Shown here: piece by piece, positions 1 through 8,454 of the stretch
How the letters are laid out: the number at the start of each line of letters is the position of its first letter
How positions within the stretch are numbered: the stretch's first letter is position 1
Source of the DNA: JAAZVM01 sp041642635
GTDB lineage: Bacteria > Patescibacteriota > Gracilibacteria > BD1-5 > UBA6164
Assembly (NCBI GenBank): GCA_041642635.1
Contig: JBEPWB010000040.1
Coordinates: 1-10,621 of the forward strand
Length of the DNA: 10,621 bases
Direction: 5' to 3'
Made by a program: the position numbers and the translations under genes
Notes under the pieces: model-generated
What the model was told of the DNA's origin: nothing
What the model saw: only the letters and a program-made list of their open reading frames with translations
The model's database searches: none

Positions 1-243
1 AATCTTGAAAGTAGAATAGAAATATATAAAAAAATACATAATGAAATAAATTTTATTTTTGAGGTTTGTGAAAAACATCCAAAAATATCTGTTGATGCAT
101 TTTATGTTTATATAAAAGAATCTATTCTCGAAAAAAGTGAAAAAATATGAATTTATTATAATCTACACAAAAAATTAAAACATATTTTCAGAATATCAAA
201 AACATTTGCAAATTTTACTATAATTTGATTATTTATAAAATAA
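1..243 (+). CDS. Unrecognised protein, C-terminal 80 residues (5' end outside window)
   Basis: The reading frame is open from the first base to a TAA at 241-243, with one or more in-frame TGA codons read as Gly (for example before IYYNLHKK). I do not recognise the family. The visible part is rich in Lys, Ile, Phe and Tyr, looks mostly helical, has one Cys (in FEVCEKH), and ends in a moderately hydrophobic stretch (TIIGLFIK). There is no start codon to judge and no upstream neighbour. Its stop codon overlaps the left arm of a hairpin that looks like its terminator. The coding call rests on the open frame, the position of the stop relative to the terminator, and codon use like that of the other genes. 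Confidence 0.6.
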
Positions 244-273
244 AAAAAGAAGATTTTAAAATCTTCTTTTTTT
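242..273. terminator. Bidirectional rho-independent terminator
   Basis: A perfect inverted repeat has 16-base arms, 242-257 and 258-273. An A-tract begins it and a T-tract ends it, with GAAGA/TCTTC as the stronger inner part; the central TTTTAAAA would form the loop. It lies between the + strand gene ending at 243 and the minus-strand gene ending at 285, so it can stop transcription from both sides. The stem is AT-rich, as expected in this genome. Confidence 0.75.
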
Positions 274-284
274 ATTTTAAGTTA

Positions 285-1226
285 TTAGCTTCTTCTAAAT
301 TTGTGAAAAAATATTATACTTCAAAAAATCATAGCAAGAAAAACTAAAACAATTTGTGTTGGTCAAGTTTGGGGTAAATTCTCATTAGTTTCAGCAACAT
401 TTAAAAGATTACTGTCAACTTCTTCTGAATCTAGTTCAGATCCTGCATTATTTGCATTTTCTTCAACTACATTTTCTTCTTCTCAAGCAGAATTAAGATC
501 AACTTCAACTTCTTCTTCTACAGAAATATCTAATTCATCTTCTTCAATTAGTTCTCAAACAAAAACTGTTTCTGAATCAACTCAAAATTCTATATTTTGA
601 TCGTTTACATCATTTGTTGATAATACAACAATTTTATATTCAACTCATTCAGTTGGACTTCCATCAAGAGTTAAAATTAATGAATTTTCATCATTTTGGT
701 TTATTTCAGATTCAATAACTTCATAAAAATCATTTGTATCTTCAACTCATTCTATTTTAAATTTTCTATTATCACTAGATTCATCTTTAATTGGATTAGA
801 AAAAGTTATTTGTACTTTTTCTGGTCAAACCATTTTTGAATCTTCTATATAAAAATCTCCTAAATCTTCTTGAGTATTTGAAGCATTAGAACTTCATTGC
901 AAAGTTGTAACACTTAATTCGTCAGACTTAAGTGATTCATTTCACCAATCGTCATATCAAACAAGTGAAAAATAATAAGTAGTATCGGGTTCTAATTCAC
1001 TAAAAGTATAACTTGTTTCTGATAAAAAATCTACTGAATCTTCATATACTCATGAAGATTGTCAATAATCAATTCTATACATCTCAGCTTCTTCAGATTC
1101 CTCCCATTCTAAAATTAAACCTTCAGAATCATTACTCGAAGTCGTTAATTGCAAATTAGCACTTGCACTAACAATAAAAGAAAATGCGATTAATGGTGCT
1201 AAAAAAATATATAATGTTTTTCACAT
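285..1226 (-). CDS. Secreted FN3/Ig-like surface protein with LPQTG-P sorting signal
   Basis: The product is 313 residues, read with TGA as Gly. Residues 1-23 are a signal peptide: short basic start, hydrophobic core, and an A-S-A cleavage site before N24. A fibronectin type III domain follows, about 25-115, with the typical LEPDTTYYFSL strand and YDDWGNES. Next is an Ig-like domain, about 125-215, resembling SbsA/Big_5 types (ITFSNPIKDES, then a LTLDGSP strand). An acidic Glu/Ser/Asn-rich linker leads to LPQTG at 284-288, followed by Pro, a hydrophobic segment of about 18 residues and a KFRRS end. This is the order of a sortase sorting signal, so the protein is probably anchored at the surface; FN3 and Ig-like folds usually bind proteins or sugars. 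No sortase gene is in the window. The ATG at 1226 is the only start that gives a complete signal peptide. It is transcribed divergently from the pilin gene. Confidence 0.85.
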
Positions 1227-1328
1227 AAAATGACTTTTTATAAAAATAATTTTGAAGTTATTTTTTTATATATAAAATAACTATGTTTTAATTATATCAT
1301 ATTTTAAAATATTTACAAATTTTTAACG
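1227..1328. promoter_or_regulatory. Divergent promoter region with a 9-base inverted repeat
   Basis: This 102-base gap separates the starts of the minus-strand FN3 surface protein and the + strand pilin, so it must hold promoters for both. It contains AGTTATTTT at 1256-1264 and its exact inverted copy AAAATAACT at 1274-1282, separated by nine A/T bases. A TATCAT at 1295-1300 could be the -10 box for the pilin, and the TATATAT around 1266-1273 could serve the minus strand, which would place it between the repeat arms. No convincing -35 boxes or Shine-Dalgarno sequences are visible. The base composition makes chance matches likely. Confidence 0.4.
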
Positions 1329-1877
1329 ATGGATACAACTTATTCAAAAAAAGCATTTACAGTTATGGAATTATTAGTTGTTATAACAGTAATGATAATA
1401 ATAGTTATTTGAGCTACAAATGTGAATTTTAACACTTCTACAACTAAACAAAGATTAGAAATTTTTACTAATAGAATAGTATCTGAAATAGAGACCATTA
1501 GAACAAATGATTTAGTTGGAAGAGCTGAATTAGAAGGAAGTAACTTAGAAATACCTGAAAGATGGATAATAGAATTTTCTTCTGATAATAATTGAAAAAT
1601 GGAAACAAAATTAGTAAACAATTTATGAAATACAAAAGTTATTAAAACTTTAAATATTGAAGATTGATACTCAATTGATGAAATATGATGTACACATCCA
1701 ACAACTGGAAATTACAATATAACTGATAATGCAAGTATATTTTTTGAAAAATGAAAGTATTATCTTAATTGAATTGGTTGCCAATGATGACATAATTTAA
1801 TCACAATAAAAACATTTTTTAACTGAGTAGACCAAGAAATAAGTTTTGATATAATAAACTGATTAATAAAAAAATAA
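1329..1877 (+). CDS. Type IV pilin / type II pseudopilin-like protein
   Basis: The product is 182 residues. It has a classic class III prepilin start: a short basic leader (SKKA), then FTVMELLVVITVMIIIVIG. Prepilin peptidase would cut between A9 and F10, which puts the conserved Glu (E14) at +5 of the mature protein; -1 is Ala instead of the more common Gly. The hydrophobic helix serves as membrane anchor before assembly and as the filament core afterwards. Two Cys, C121 and C151, could form the C-terminal disulfide loop seen in many pilins. Eleven of its fifteen glycines are TGA codons. The ATG at 1329 fits the leader; no Shine-Dalgarno is seen. The pilB ATPase gene lies close by on the other strand. 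It cannot be settled from sequence alone whether this is the major pilin, a minor pilin or a pseudopilin. Confidence 0.88.
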
Positions 1878-1910
1878 AACCTAAGAATTCTTCTTAGGTT
1901 TTATTTTTTT
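1871..1910. terminator. Strong bidirectional rho-independent terminator
   Basis: A perfect 17-base stem (1871-1887 paired with 1891-1907) has a three-base loop and continues into a T-tract to 1910. The core is CCTAAGAA/TTCTTAGG, flanked by matching A- and T-rich arms. It overlaps the pilin stop codon at 1875-1877 and lies 20 bases beyond the end of the convergent minus-strand gene, so it can end both transcripts. Confidence 0.88.
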
Positions 1911-1929
1911 AATTTTATGAATATACAAT

Positions 1930-2217
1930 TTAATTTAAAACTCTATTTACCTTTTCATTTTCCAAATAAGAAAATTGCGATCTTAGTTTTTTGTCTTCAG
2001 ATTTTATTTCATCTTCAGCTCACAAAAGTTCAGAAACCATAATATTATAATTAATTGAATCTTTTGCTAAAGCTTCAGCAAACTCAGGAAAAATTCAAAT
2101 TCATTTCAAAGTATCTATTCTTTCTGAAAGCTTCATTTTATATTCAATAGAATTAACATATTCTTTGTTGGAATCATTTAATGCTTCTGAATTATGTATA
2201 TTTGGTGCTTCTCTCAT
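1930..2217 (-). CDS. Small unrecognised protein, last gene behind pilB
   Basis: The product is 95 residues from the ATG at 2217 to TAA at 1930-1932, with three TGA codons read as Gly (including KGIGIFPEF and ELLGAED). I do not recognise the family. It is soluble-looking, charged and predicted mostly helical: a polar N-terminus (REAPNIHNSEALNDSNKEY), a central IGIFPEFAEALAKD segment, and a charged C-terminal helix that could form a coiled coil (AEDEIKSEDKKLRSQFSYLE). There is no signal peptide or membrane segment. It starts 24 bases after the stop of the upstream small gene and is followed by a strong terminator, so it is probably the last gene of the transcript. A role in pilus assembly is only guilt by association. 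Confidence 0.7.
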
Positions 2218-2241
2218 TTGTTTTTATTTTAGTCTGTAAAT

Positions 2242-2535
2242 TTAAAGTTCCCCTTTCAATAAATTTATTTCGTTTTTAATTTTTTGATCTAATTCTGTTT
2301 TTCTTTTTTGTAGAATATGATTTCTAACCCTTTCAACAGAACCTCAAATTAATATTTCTTTTTCTTCTTCAATAGATTTTTCAATATATATAAATTTTGC
2401 CAAAAAAGTATTAAAATTTTTAATAAGATTTTTTTTCTTGTGATCTGGTAAAATCATATACATTTGCTCTATTTCATATCTATTTTTTTTAGATACTCTG
2501 TATTTTTCAAACAATGTATGTAAATATGTATTCAT
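2242..2535 (-). CDS. Small unrecognised helical protein behind pilB
   Basis: Starting at the ATG at 2535, the product is 97 residues; a GTG at 2565 in the same frame would add ten residues. I prefer the ATG because every other gene here starts with ATG and neither start has a ribosome binding site. The frame is interrupted by TGA at 2344-2346 under the standard code, but read as Gly it continues (ILIGGSVERVR) to TAA at 2242-2244. The family is not recognised. It is strongly charged and likely all helical, with Lys/Glu-rich ends (EKSIEEEKE; QKRKTELDQKIKNEINLLK) that look coiled-coil-prone. There is no membrane segment. It lies between pilB and the 95-residue gene on the same strand, so a shared transcript is likely. 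Confidence 0.7.
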
Positions 2536-2635
2536 TAATTTATGATTACTAATATATGTTATCACATTTAATTATATATAGCAAAAATATTTAGCAATTA
2601 TTTTTTTGTAAAAAAGTCTTTACATTTCTAATATT

Positions 2636-3967
2636 TTATGTTCAAAGTACTGATAAAACTTCTTCTAAAGAAGTTTCTCAAAGCACTACTTTTAATAAAC
2701 CGTCTTCTTTAATAGGAACCATTCAATCTCAAACTGCTTGGATTTCTATTTGTAAACGAGAAGCATTTTGCAAAATAAGTGTTTCCATTTTATCTGTCAT
2801 TTCTAAAACTTCATATAATCAAACTCTTCAATTATATCAAGTATTATTACAACGTTCACATCATCAGTCATGGGATTTGTACAAAAATAATTCCTCCTTA
2901 TTTTTGATATATCTACCAACTTTTCAAATTATAAAATCTTTTATTTTATCTGGCGCTTTATATTTTACTTTACAATTAGTACATAATTTTCTTGCTAACC
3001 TTTGAGAAACTATCATTCTCAAACTCGAAGTTATTAATAATGGATCAATTCATAAATTTATAAGTCTCTGAATTGTATGACTAGCAGAATTGGTATGGAT
3101 TGTAGAAAAAACAATATGACCAGTAATACTTGCCTCAATAGCTAGCTTTGCTGTTTCATCATCTCTTATCTCTCAAACCATAATTATATCTGGATCTTGT
3201 CTTAAAAGACTTCTTAATCATCTTGCAAATGTAAAATCAATTGCTGGGTTTATTTGAGTATGATTTACTCAAGAAATTCTGTATTCAACTGGATCTTCTA
3301 GTGTAGAAATATTTTTTTCTTCTGGATCAAATTGTGACAAAAGTGAAAATAATGTTGTAGATTTACCAGAACCAGTAGGTCAAACTGCTAAAATCATTCA
3401 ATAATTATCTTTTATATGGTTTTTTATTTTTACCATATTATACGGCATAATTCATAATTCTTTTAATTCTGGTGGTTTACTATCTTTTTTTAATAATCTT
3501 ATAACACATTTTTCTCAATAAATTGTTGGAATTACTGATATTCTCATATCAATTGATTTTCCTCAGAATAATTTATATGCTATTTTTCAATCTTGAGGAA
3601 GTCTATGTTCATCGATTCTCAAATAAGACATTATTTTTATTCTTGCTATAATTGGATCTTTTAATTTTAAATCTAATTGTTTATAATTCAAAAAATTTCA
3701 ATCAACTCTGAATCTAACATTAATTTTTTTATCATTTGGCTCGACATGAATATCTGATGCTCTTAGCTTAATTGCGTTTAGAAAAATATCATTAACTAAT
3801 CAAATTAAAAATCAGTCTTCTTTTTTTTCTCAATAAGTTTCTATCGTCAAATCAGAATTCAAAGACTTATCTTCTGTAGAAGTTCAAAATAAATCTTCTA
3901 CATTCGATTTTTTAGAAGATTGTTTTTTATTTCCAGATGATTTTTTTAATAAATCTTGAATATTCAT
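2636..3967 (-). CDS. pilB: Type IV pilus assembly ATPase PilB (GspE/PulE family)
   Basis: The product is 443 residues. This hexameric cytoplasmic ATPase powers pilin polymerisation at the inner face of the membrane. Visible features in order: a polar Lys/Ser-rich N-terminus (1-60); the N2-domain motif ASDIHVEP; RLPQDGK and the IYGEK region; Walker A GPTGSGKST with Lys202; Asp box LEDPVEYRI; Walker B region PDIIMVGEIRD with Glu266; His box TGHIVFSTIHTNSA; and a zinc-binding tetracysteine (C329, C332, C370, C373). Several of these glycines are TGA codons. It is shorter than typical PilB (about 560 residues) because the N-terminal MshEN-like domain appears to be missing. The tetracysteine and Asp box favour PilB/GspE over the retraction ATPase PilT. 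The pilin gene 760 bases away supports a pilus role. The ATG at 3967 has no Shine-Dalgarno; the leader carries only AAAGAAA. Confidence 0.95.
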
Positions 3968-4020
3968 AATTTAATTTCTTTTTATTTAAAGATAAGCAAA
4001 TAATATCACAAAGTTTAATA

Positions 4021-4058
4021 AAAAACAAAAAAACAAGCTTTATTAAAAAACTTGTTTT
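4021..4058 (-). terminator. Rho-independent terminator of recQ
   Basis: On the minus strand, AAAACAAG (4058-4051) pairs with CTTGTTTT (4037-4030), separated by an AT-rich loop, and runs into further T-tracts. It overlaps the recQ stop codon and lies upstream of pilB, so it should separate the two transcripts. Confidence 0.65.
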
Positions 4059-6366
4059 ATAAATCTTTTTTATCTAGCATTGAAATAGCCAATTTTATAT
4101 CAAAATAACTTATATCCTTAAATCATAAATCTTCTAGTTTTAATTTTACTGGTTTTAATGCTTCAATTTCTCAAGAAAAAGAATTATTTATAATATTTTT
4201 TACTTCATTGAGTTTAGAAAAAGAGCTATATTTTATAACATTATTCAAACTCAATTCTCAGTATTCATACAATTTTATAATATGAGATTCTATTGTCATT
4301 CGCTTTAGTCACCTTTCTTTTTCGATTTCTTTTATTGTTTTTTGTTCATTTAGTAATTCTAGAGTTTCTTTATAAGTGCTTATTTTATTATTAGAAACGC
4401 TAGTTTTTGAAGATGTTTTTTCTTTTTTCTGATTTTGATAAATAGCTTTAGAGCCTAGTTTCATTCTTATATAATTTTGTAATTCCAAGTTATCTTGTTT
4501 TAAAATACTATCTCTTAGAATTGATAATTTTCAAGTTTCAGTAATACCTAAGAGTGGAAATTTTCATTCAGCTCTAAATAAATAATCATTATAAACTAAT
4601 CAATCAATAATGCACTGAATTGTTTCAGTTGTAAAATCGCTAAGTGCTCCAAAAAAATCGTCTTGATCCATTTTCCAATCAGAAATTTTTTTGTCCTTGC
4701 TTCACCATAAAAATTTTGTAATGATTTGAGCTCAAAATTTTTGATCATATTTTATTACAACTTCTAAAACAAGAGAAAAAACAGAGATTTTTACAATATC
4801 AACGTTTGGTTTTGAATTTAAATTTTTCATCTCGATACAAAAATCACAACTCCCACATCAATTTTTGATTTTCTCCATATCTTCTTCATCTCCAAAATAA
4901 TCCAGAATAAATTTTTTTCTACAATGTGGATAAAAAAGTAATTTTTTTATTTGATCTAGTTTGAAATAATTTTCTCATTTTAAATTTTCTTGATGTTGCC
5001 AATCTACAGGTATTTTATCAATTAGTGATTTATTTTGTAAAAGCGTAATTCATCTTCATCTAAAATCTGAATCAAAATCGCTATCAATTCATCTTCTCAA
5101 AATATTATATTTTTCTAATATCCTAATTATTGCTCAAACAAGCAAATCATTTTTTATTCAACTTTCCCCTGACATTTGATAATAAGTTTTTGTGATTGTT
5201 GAATCTTTTCATTCTCAAATATTAAAATCATGATACAAATATTTATAAAAATCCATTATTTGGCTTTTATCAGGAAAAGAATTATCAATAAAAAATTCTT
5301 GAATTTTTGTATCAGAAAAAGAAGCCAAAACAACTCAGTAACTATTTTTACCGTCTCTTCAAGCTCTACCAACTTCTTGATAATAATTTTCTATACTTCC
5401 AGGTAAATTATAATGAATTACAAATCTGATGTCTTTTTTATCAATTCACATTCAAAAAGCATTTGTTGCAACTATTACTTTATAATCTCAGTTCATAAAG
5501 TTATTTTGTTCTACTTCCCTTTTGTCAGCAGACATTTCTCAAGTATAGATTCAAACACTTACTCAGTTTTGTGATAAAAATTCATAAACTTCTTTTACCT
5601 TTTTTCTACTTGAACAATAAATTATTCCCGAACCTGGAGTTTTTTCCAGTATTTCTGAAACTTTTGATAATTTTTCTTCAGTTTTTGATATTTCTCTAAT
5701 AATTATAGAAATATTTTTTCTTTCAAATCAAGTTGTAAATATTTTTGGTTCTTCTAAACCTAATCTTTCAACTATATCAAGTCTTACTTTTTTTGTAGCT
5801 GTTGCCGTTAAAGCTATAACTGGAAAATCTTTATTTTGTTTTAAAGTCGCTACAAAATTATTAAGTTTCATATAACTTGGCCTAAAATCATGTCACCACT
5901 GACTTATACAATGAGCTTCATCGATTGCTAAAAGTGAAATATCTACTTTTGAAATAACCCTCATAAAATCGCTATTATTAAGTCTTTCTGGAGCTATATA
6001 CAAATATTTTACACTTCCATCATTTTTTGATAAATCATTCAAAATTATTTGTTTATCATAATTATCAATTGTAGAATTTATCAGTTCAGCCCTAAGTCAT
6101 AGTTCGTTTAGTTTGTCTACTTGATCTTTCATAAGAGAAATAAGTGGAGAAATAACCAATACTAATCAATCCAGATAAGCACCTGGTAATTGATAAGTTA
6201 GAGATTTTCATCATCAAGTCGGCATAAAAACAAGAGTGTCATTTTTATTAACAACACTCTCTATTATTTCTAATTGTCATTCTCTAAAATCATCAAGTTT
6301 AAAGGAATTTTTCAGTATTTCTTTTAGTTTATTTTGCATTACATCTATAAAATTAATTATTTTCAT
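4057..6366 (-). CDS. recQ: RecQ-family ATP-dependent DNA helicase with C-terminal HTH
   Basis: The product is 769 residues. RecQ is a 3'-5' DNA helicase used in recombinational repair and replication-fork maintenance. Visible motifs: the motif 0 region FREGQLEII; Walker A PTGGGKS with Lys54, its three glycines all TGA; DEAH at 149-152 followed by CISQWGHDFRP; TATAT; and motif VI YYQEVGRAGRDG starting near 328. The zinc site is C482, C504, C507, C510 (PHCRKKF, then CGSCDFC). About 95 more residues lie between motif VI and the zinc site than in the E. coli enzyme. Near residues 660-705 is a helix-turn-helix like the HTH_40 tail of some RecQ proteins (IKEIEKERGLKRMTIESHI). I see no clear HRDC domain. 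The ATG at 6366 is used; a second in-frame ATG at codon 10 is possible. It is divergent from the ZIP gene. Confidence 0.94.
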
Positions 6367-6476
6367 AAATTGTATTGAAAATAAAAATAATGCAAAATTA
6401 TTAAATATTAAAAAATATTTGACTTTATCATTTATTTATTAATCTATTAATTATAATTATATTATTTTTACAAAAA
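6367..6476. promoter_or_regulatory. Divergent promoter region between recQ and the ZIP gene
   Basis: This 110-base gap lies between two diverging starts and must contain both promoters. A TATAAT at 6452-6457 is a possible -10 box for the ZIP gene and would give a leader of only about a dozen bases before the ATG at 6477. A TTGACT at 6419-6424 is too far upstream (27 bases) to be its -35 box. No Shine-Dalgarno sequence precedes either gene. No metal-regulator operator could be recognised. Confidence 0.4.
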
Positions 6477-7280
6477 ATGGATTCAAACATAACATTAGCA
6501 TTTCTTTTGACATTATTTGCTTGACTTTCAACTGGTATTTGAAGTTTTTTAATTTTTTTTACTAAAAATTTTAATCCAAAACTATTATCTGGTAGTTTAG
6601 GTTTTTCTGCGTGAGTTATGATATATGTATCATTTATGGAAATATTACCAAAATCACTAGAAAGTTTAACTAAAATATTATGAGAAGAAAAATGATATTT
6701 CTACATGACATTAGCATTTTTCTTATGAATACTAATTATTGCAATAATAGATAAGCTAGTTCCTTCATATGAAAATCCACACGAAATAAAAAACATAAAA
6801 ACTTTGTGAAATAAAAAACTAATCAATGAAAAAAAACTATTAAGAATGGGGCTATTTTCAGCATTAGCAATAGCAATTCATAATTTTCCTGAATGATTAG
6901 CAACATTTGCAGCAACAATTTATGATCCTAGTTTATGAATAAGTATAGCAATTGCAATTGCTATACATAACATTCCCGAAGGAATTGCTGTTGCTGCTCC
7001 AATATATTACGCAACTGGAAGTAAGCTTAAAGCAGCAGGTCTATCATTTTTATCTGGTTTTGCAGAAGTGATTTGAGCAATATTTTGATATTTTTTCTTA
7101 CTAAAAATATTTTGAGATTTAAGTTTTTGATTAATTTTTGCTTTAGTTGCTTGAATAATGATTTATATATCATTAGATGAATTACTTCCCACAGCTGAAG
7201 AGTACTGAGAACACCATATAGCAATATGATGATTGATTATTTGAATGTTTGTAATGGCAACAAGCCTAGTATTAATATAA
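6477..7280 (+). CDS. ZIP-family divalent metal transporter (ZupT/GufA-like)
   Basis: The product is 267 residues, the normal length for bacterial ZupT-type proteins, which bring zinc and other divalent metals into the cytoplasm. It is a polytopic membrane protein; about eight hydrophobic segments are visible. The two metal-binding helix motifs are intact: HNFPEG starting at H135 and HNIPEG starting at H164, with H, N and E of each expected to line the transport path. A charged loop containing HEIKNIKTLGNKK lies between the third and fourth helices. In-frame TGA codons supply many glycines, including the last Gly of HNFPEG and LFAGLSTGIGS near the N-terminus. A second clue is the C-terminal DELLPTAEEYGEHH. 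It stands alone on the + strand with its own terminator. The exact metal cannot be told from sequence. Confidence 0.94.
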
Positions 7281-7314
7281 AAAACCACTTAATTTTTAAT
7301 TTAAGTGGTTTTTT
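7280..7314. terminator. Bidirectional rho-independent terminator
   Basis: A 13-base perfect stem (7280-7292 with 7301-7313) has core CCACTTAA/TTAAGTGG and an eight-base AT loop, with A and T runs at its outer ends. It begins at the last base of the ZIP stop codon and lies just past the mnmA stop at 7316-7318, so it serves both convergent genes. Confidence 0.85.
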
Positions 7315-7315
7315 A

Positions 7316-8368
7316 TTATTTTATTACTCAACTCATTACCAATTCATCATCTAAATAAATAGCGCAAATTTGTCAGCTAGCTATTGCTCTTTGTTTATTT
7401 GAAAATTTTACTTTGTAATTATTTTCTTGTTTATAAATAGTGCATTCTTGATCATCTTGTCTGTATCTAATTTTTGCATTTGCTTTTAGTGGGAATTCAA
7501 AATCTTTTTTTGCCAAAAAATTGAACTCTCAAACAGTTAATTCATCATCATACAATTCTAAATCACTAGAGTTTCAAACAATAATTTCATTTTTTTCTAT
7601 ATCTTTTTTAACAACAAAAATTGGTTCACTTTGACCTCAGATATCAAGTCATTTTCTTTGTCAAATTGTGTAATAATAAACTCATTTATGTTTACCTAAA
7701 ATTTTTCAAGACGTATCTTTTACAATTCATGGTTTTGGGTTGATTTTTTTCTCCAAAAAAGTAGACATATCAACTTTTCAAACAAAACAAATTCATTGTG
7801 AATCTTTTCTATCGGCGTTTGGTAATCAAGCTTCATGAGCAATTTGTCTAACTTGAGATTTTTCTAATTCTCAAAGTGGAAAAATTGCTCTTGAAATTTG
7901 TTCTTGAGATAATCAAGCCAAAAAATAGCTTTGATCTTTGTTTTGATCAACTCATTTTTTTAAGTGGTATAATCATTCAATTCATTTTATGGAAGAAACA
8001 TAATGTCACATTGCAACTTTATCAAATCAATATTCTAAAGCTTCATCCAAAAAAACTCTAAATTTTACTTCACTATTACACATTATATCAGGATTTGGAG
8101 TTATTCATTTTTTGTATCATTCATACATATAATCAAGAACTTTTTCTGAATAAGTTTCTCTGTAATCAAAAGTAAAAAAAGGAATATCAAGATAAGCTGC
8201 TACCTTTTTTGCTTCTTCTAAATCATCTTTTGTAGGACAATATTCTCATTCTGTAGCCAAATAATTTATCATAAATCATGCCGTGACATCATATCATTCT
8301 TTTTTTAATAAATAAGCTGTTACTGCGCTATCAACTCAACCAGATAATCAAACTAAAACTTTTTCCAT
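7316..8368 (-). CDS. mnmA: tRNA-specific 2-thiouridylase MnmA
   Basis: The product is 350 residues. MnmA adds sulfur to the 2-position of the wobble uridine (U34) in tRNA-Lys, -Glu and -Gln, using ATP to adenylate the base. Key features: the PP-loop SGGVDS at 9-14, whose second Gly is TGA; the first catalytic Cys, C97, in PNPDIMCNSEVKF; GHYVSS; the tRNA-contact region DQSYFLAGLS; and the second catalytic Cys, C194, in DSQGICFVGK, followed by the central domain (YYYTIGQRKGL) and C-terminal beta-barrel (RYRQ, then GQICAIY). Both Cys are spaced as in E. coli MnmA. Length is close to the family norm. The stop is a tandem TAA TAA. The ATG at 8368 has no clear ribosome binding site. Efficient decoding of A-ending Lys, Glu and Gln codons should matter in such an AT-rich genome (inference). 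Confidence 0.96.
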
Positions 8369-8423
8369 TATTATCTTTTTAACAATTATTTAAAATTTTG
8401 TTAAAAGTATATTAAAAAAATAA

Positions 8424-8454
8424 AAAAAGTAAAACTTAGTCGGTTTCACTTTTT
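8424..8454 (-). terminator. Terminator of the two-gene membrane module
   Basis: On the minus strand AAAAAGTGAAAC (8454-8443) pairs with GTTTTACTTTTT (8435-8424); eleven pairs are Watson-Crick and one is G-U. The loop holds the stop codon of the PH-like gene. T-tracts continue downstream. It should separate this module from mnmA. Confidence 0.6.

Noticed and set aside
420..600. Repeated TCTTCTTCA-like words suggesting a tandem repeat
   Set aside because: They encode the acidic Glu/Ser-rich linker of the surface protein; no regular repeat unit is present.
1340..1621. Open frame of 93 codons on the minus strand
   Set aside because: It lies wholly antisense to the pilin gene, whose prepilin motif is unmistakable.
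6236..6442. Open frame of 68 codons on the + strand
   Set aside because: It is antisense to the N-terminus of RecQ, including its Walker A region, and extends into the promoter gap; no family resemblance.
7027..7224. Open frame of 65 codons on the minus strand
   Set aside because: It is antisense to the well-supported ZIP transporter.
7876..8061. Open frame of 61 codons on the + strand
   Set aside because: It is antisense to mnmA, in the region coding for the PP-loop/tRNA-binding part.
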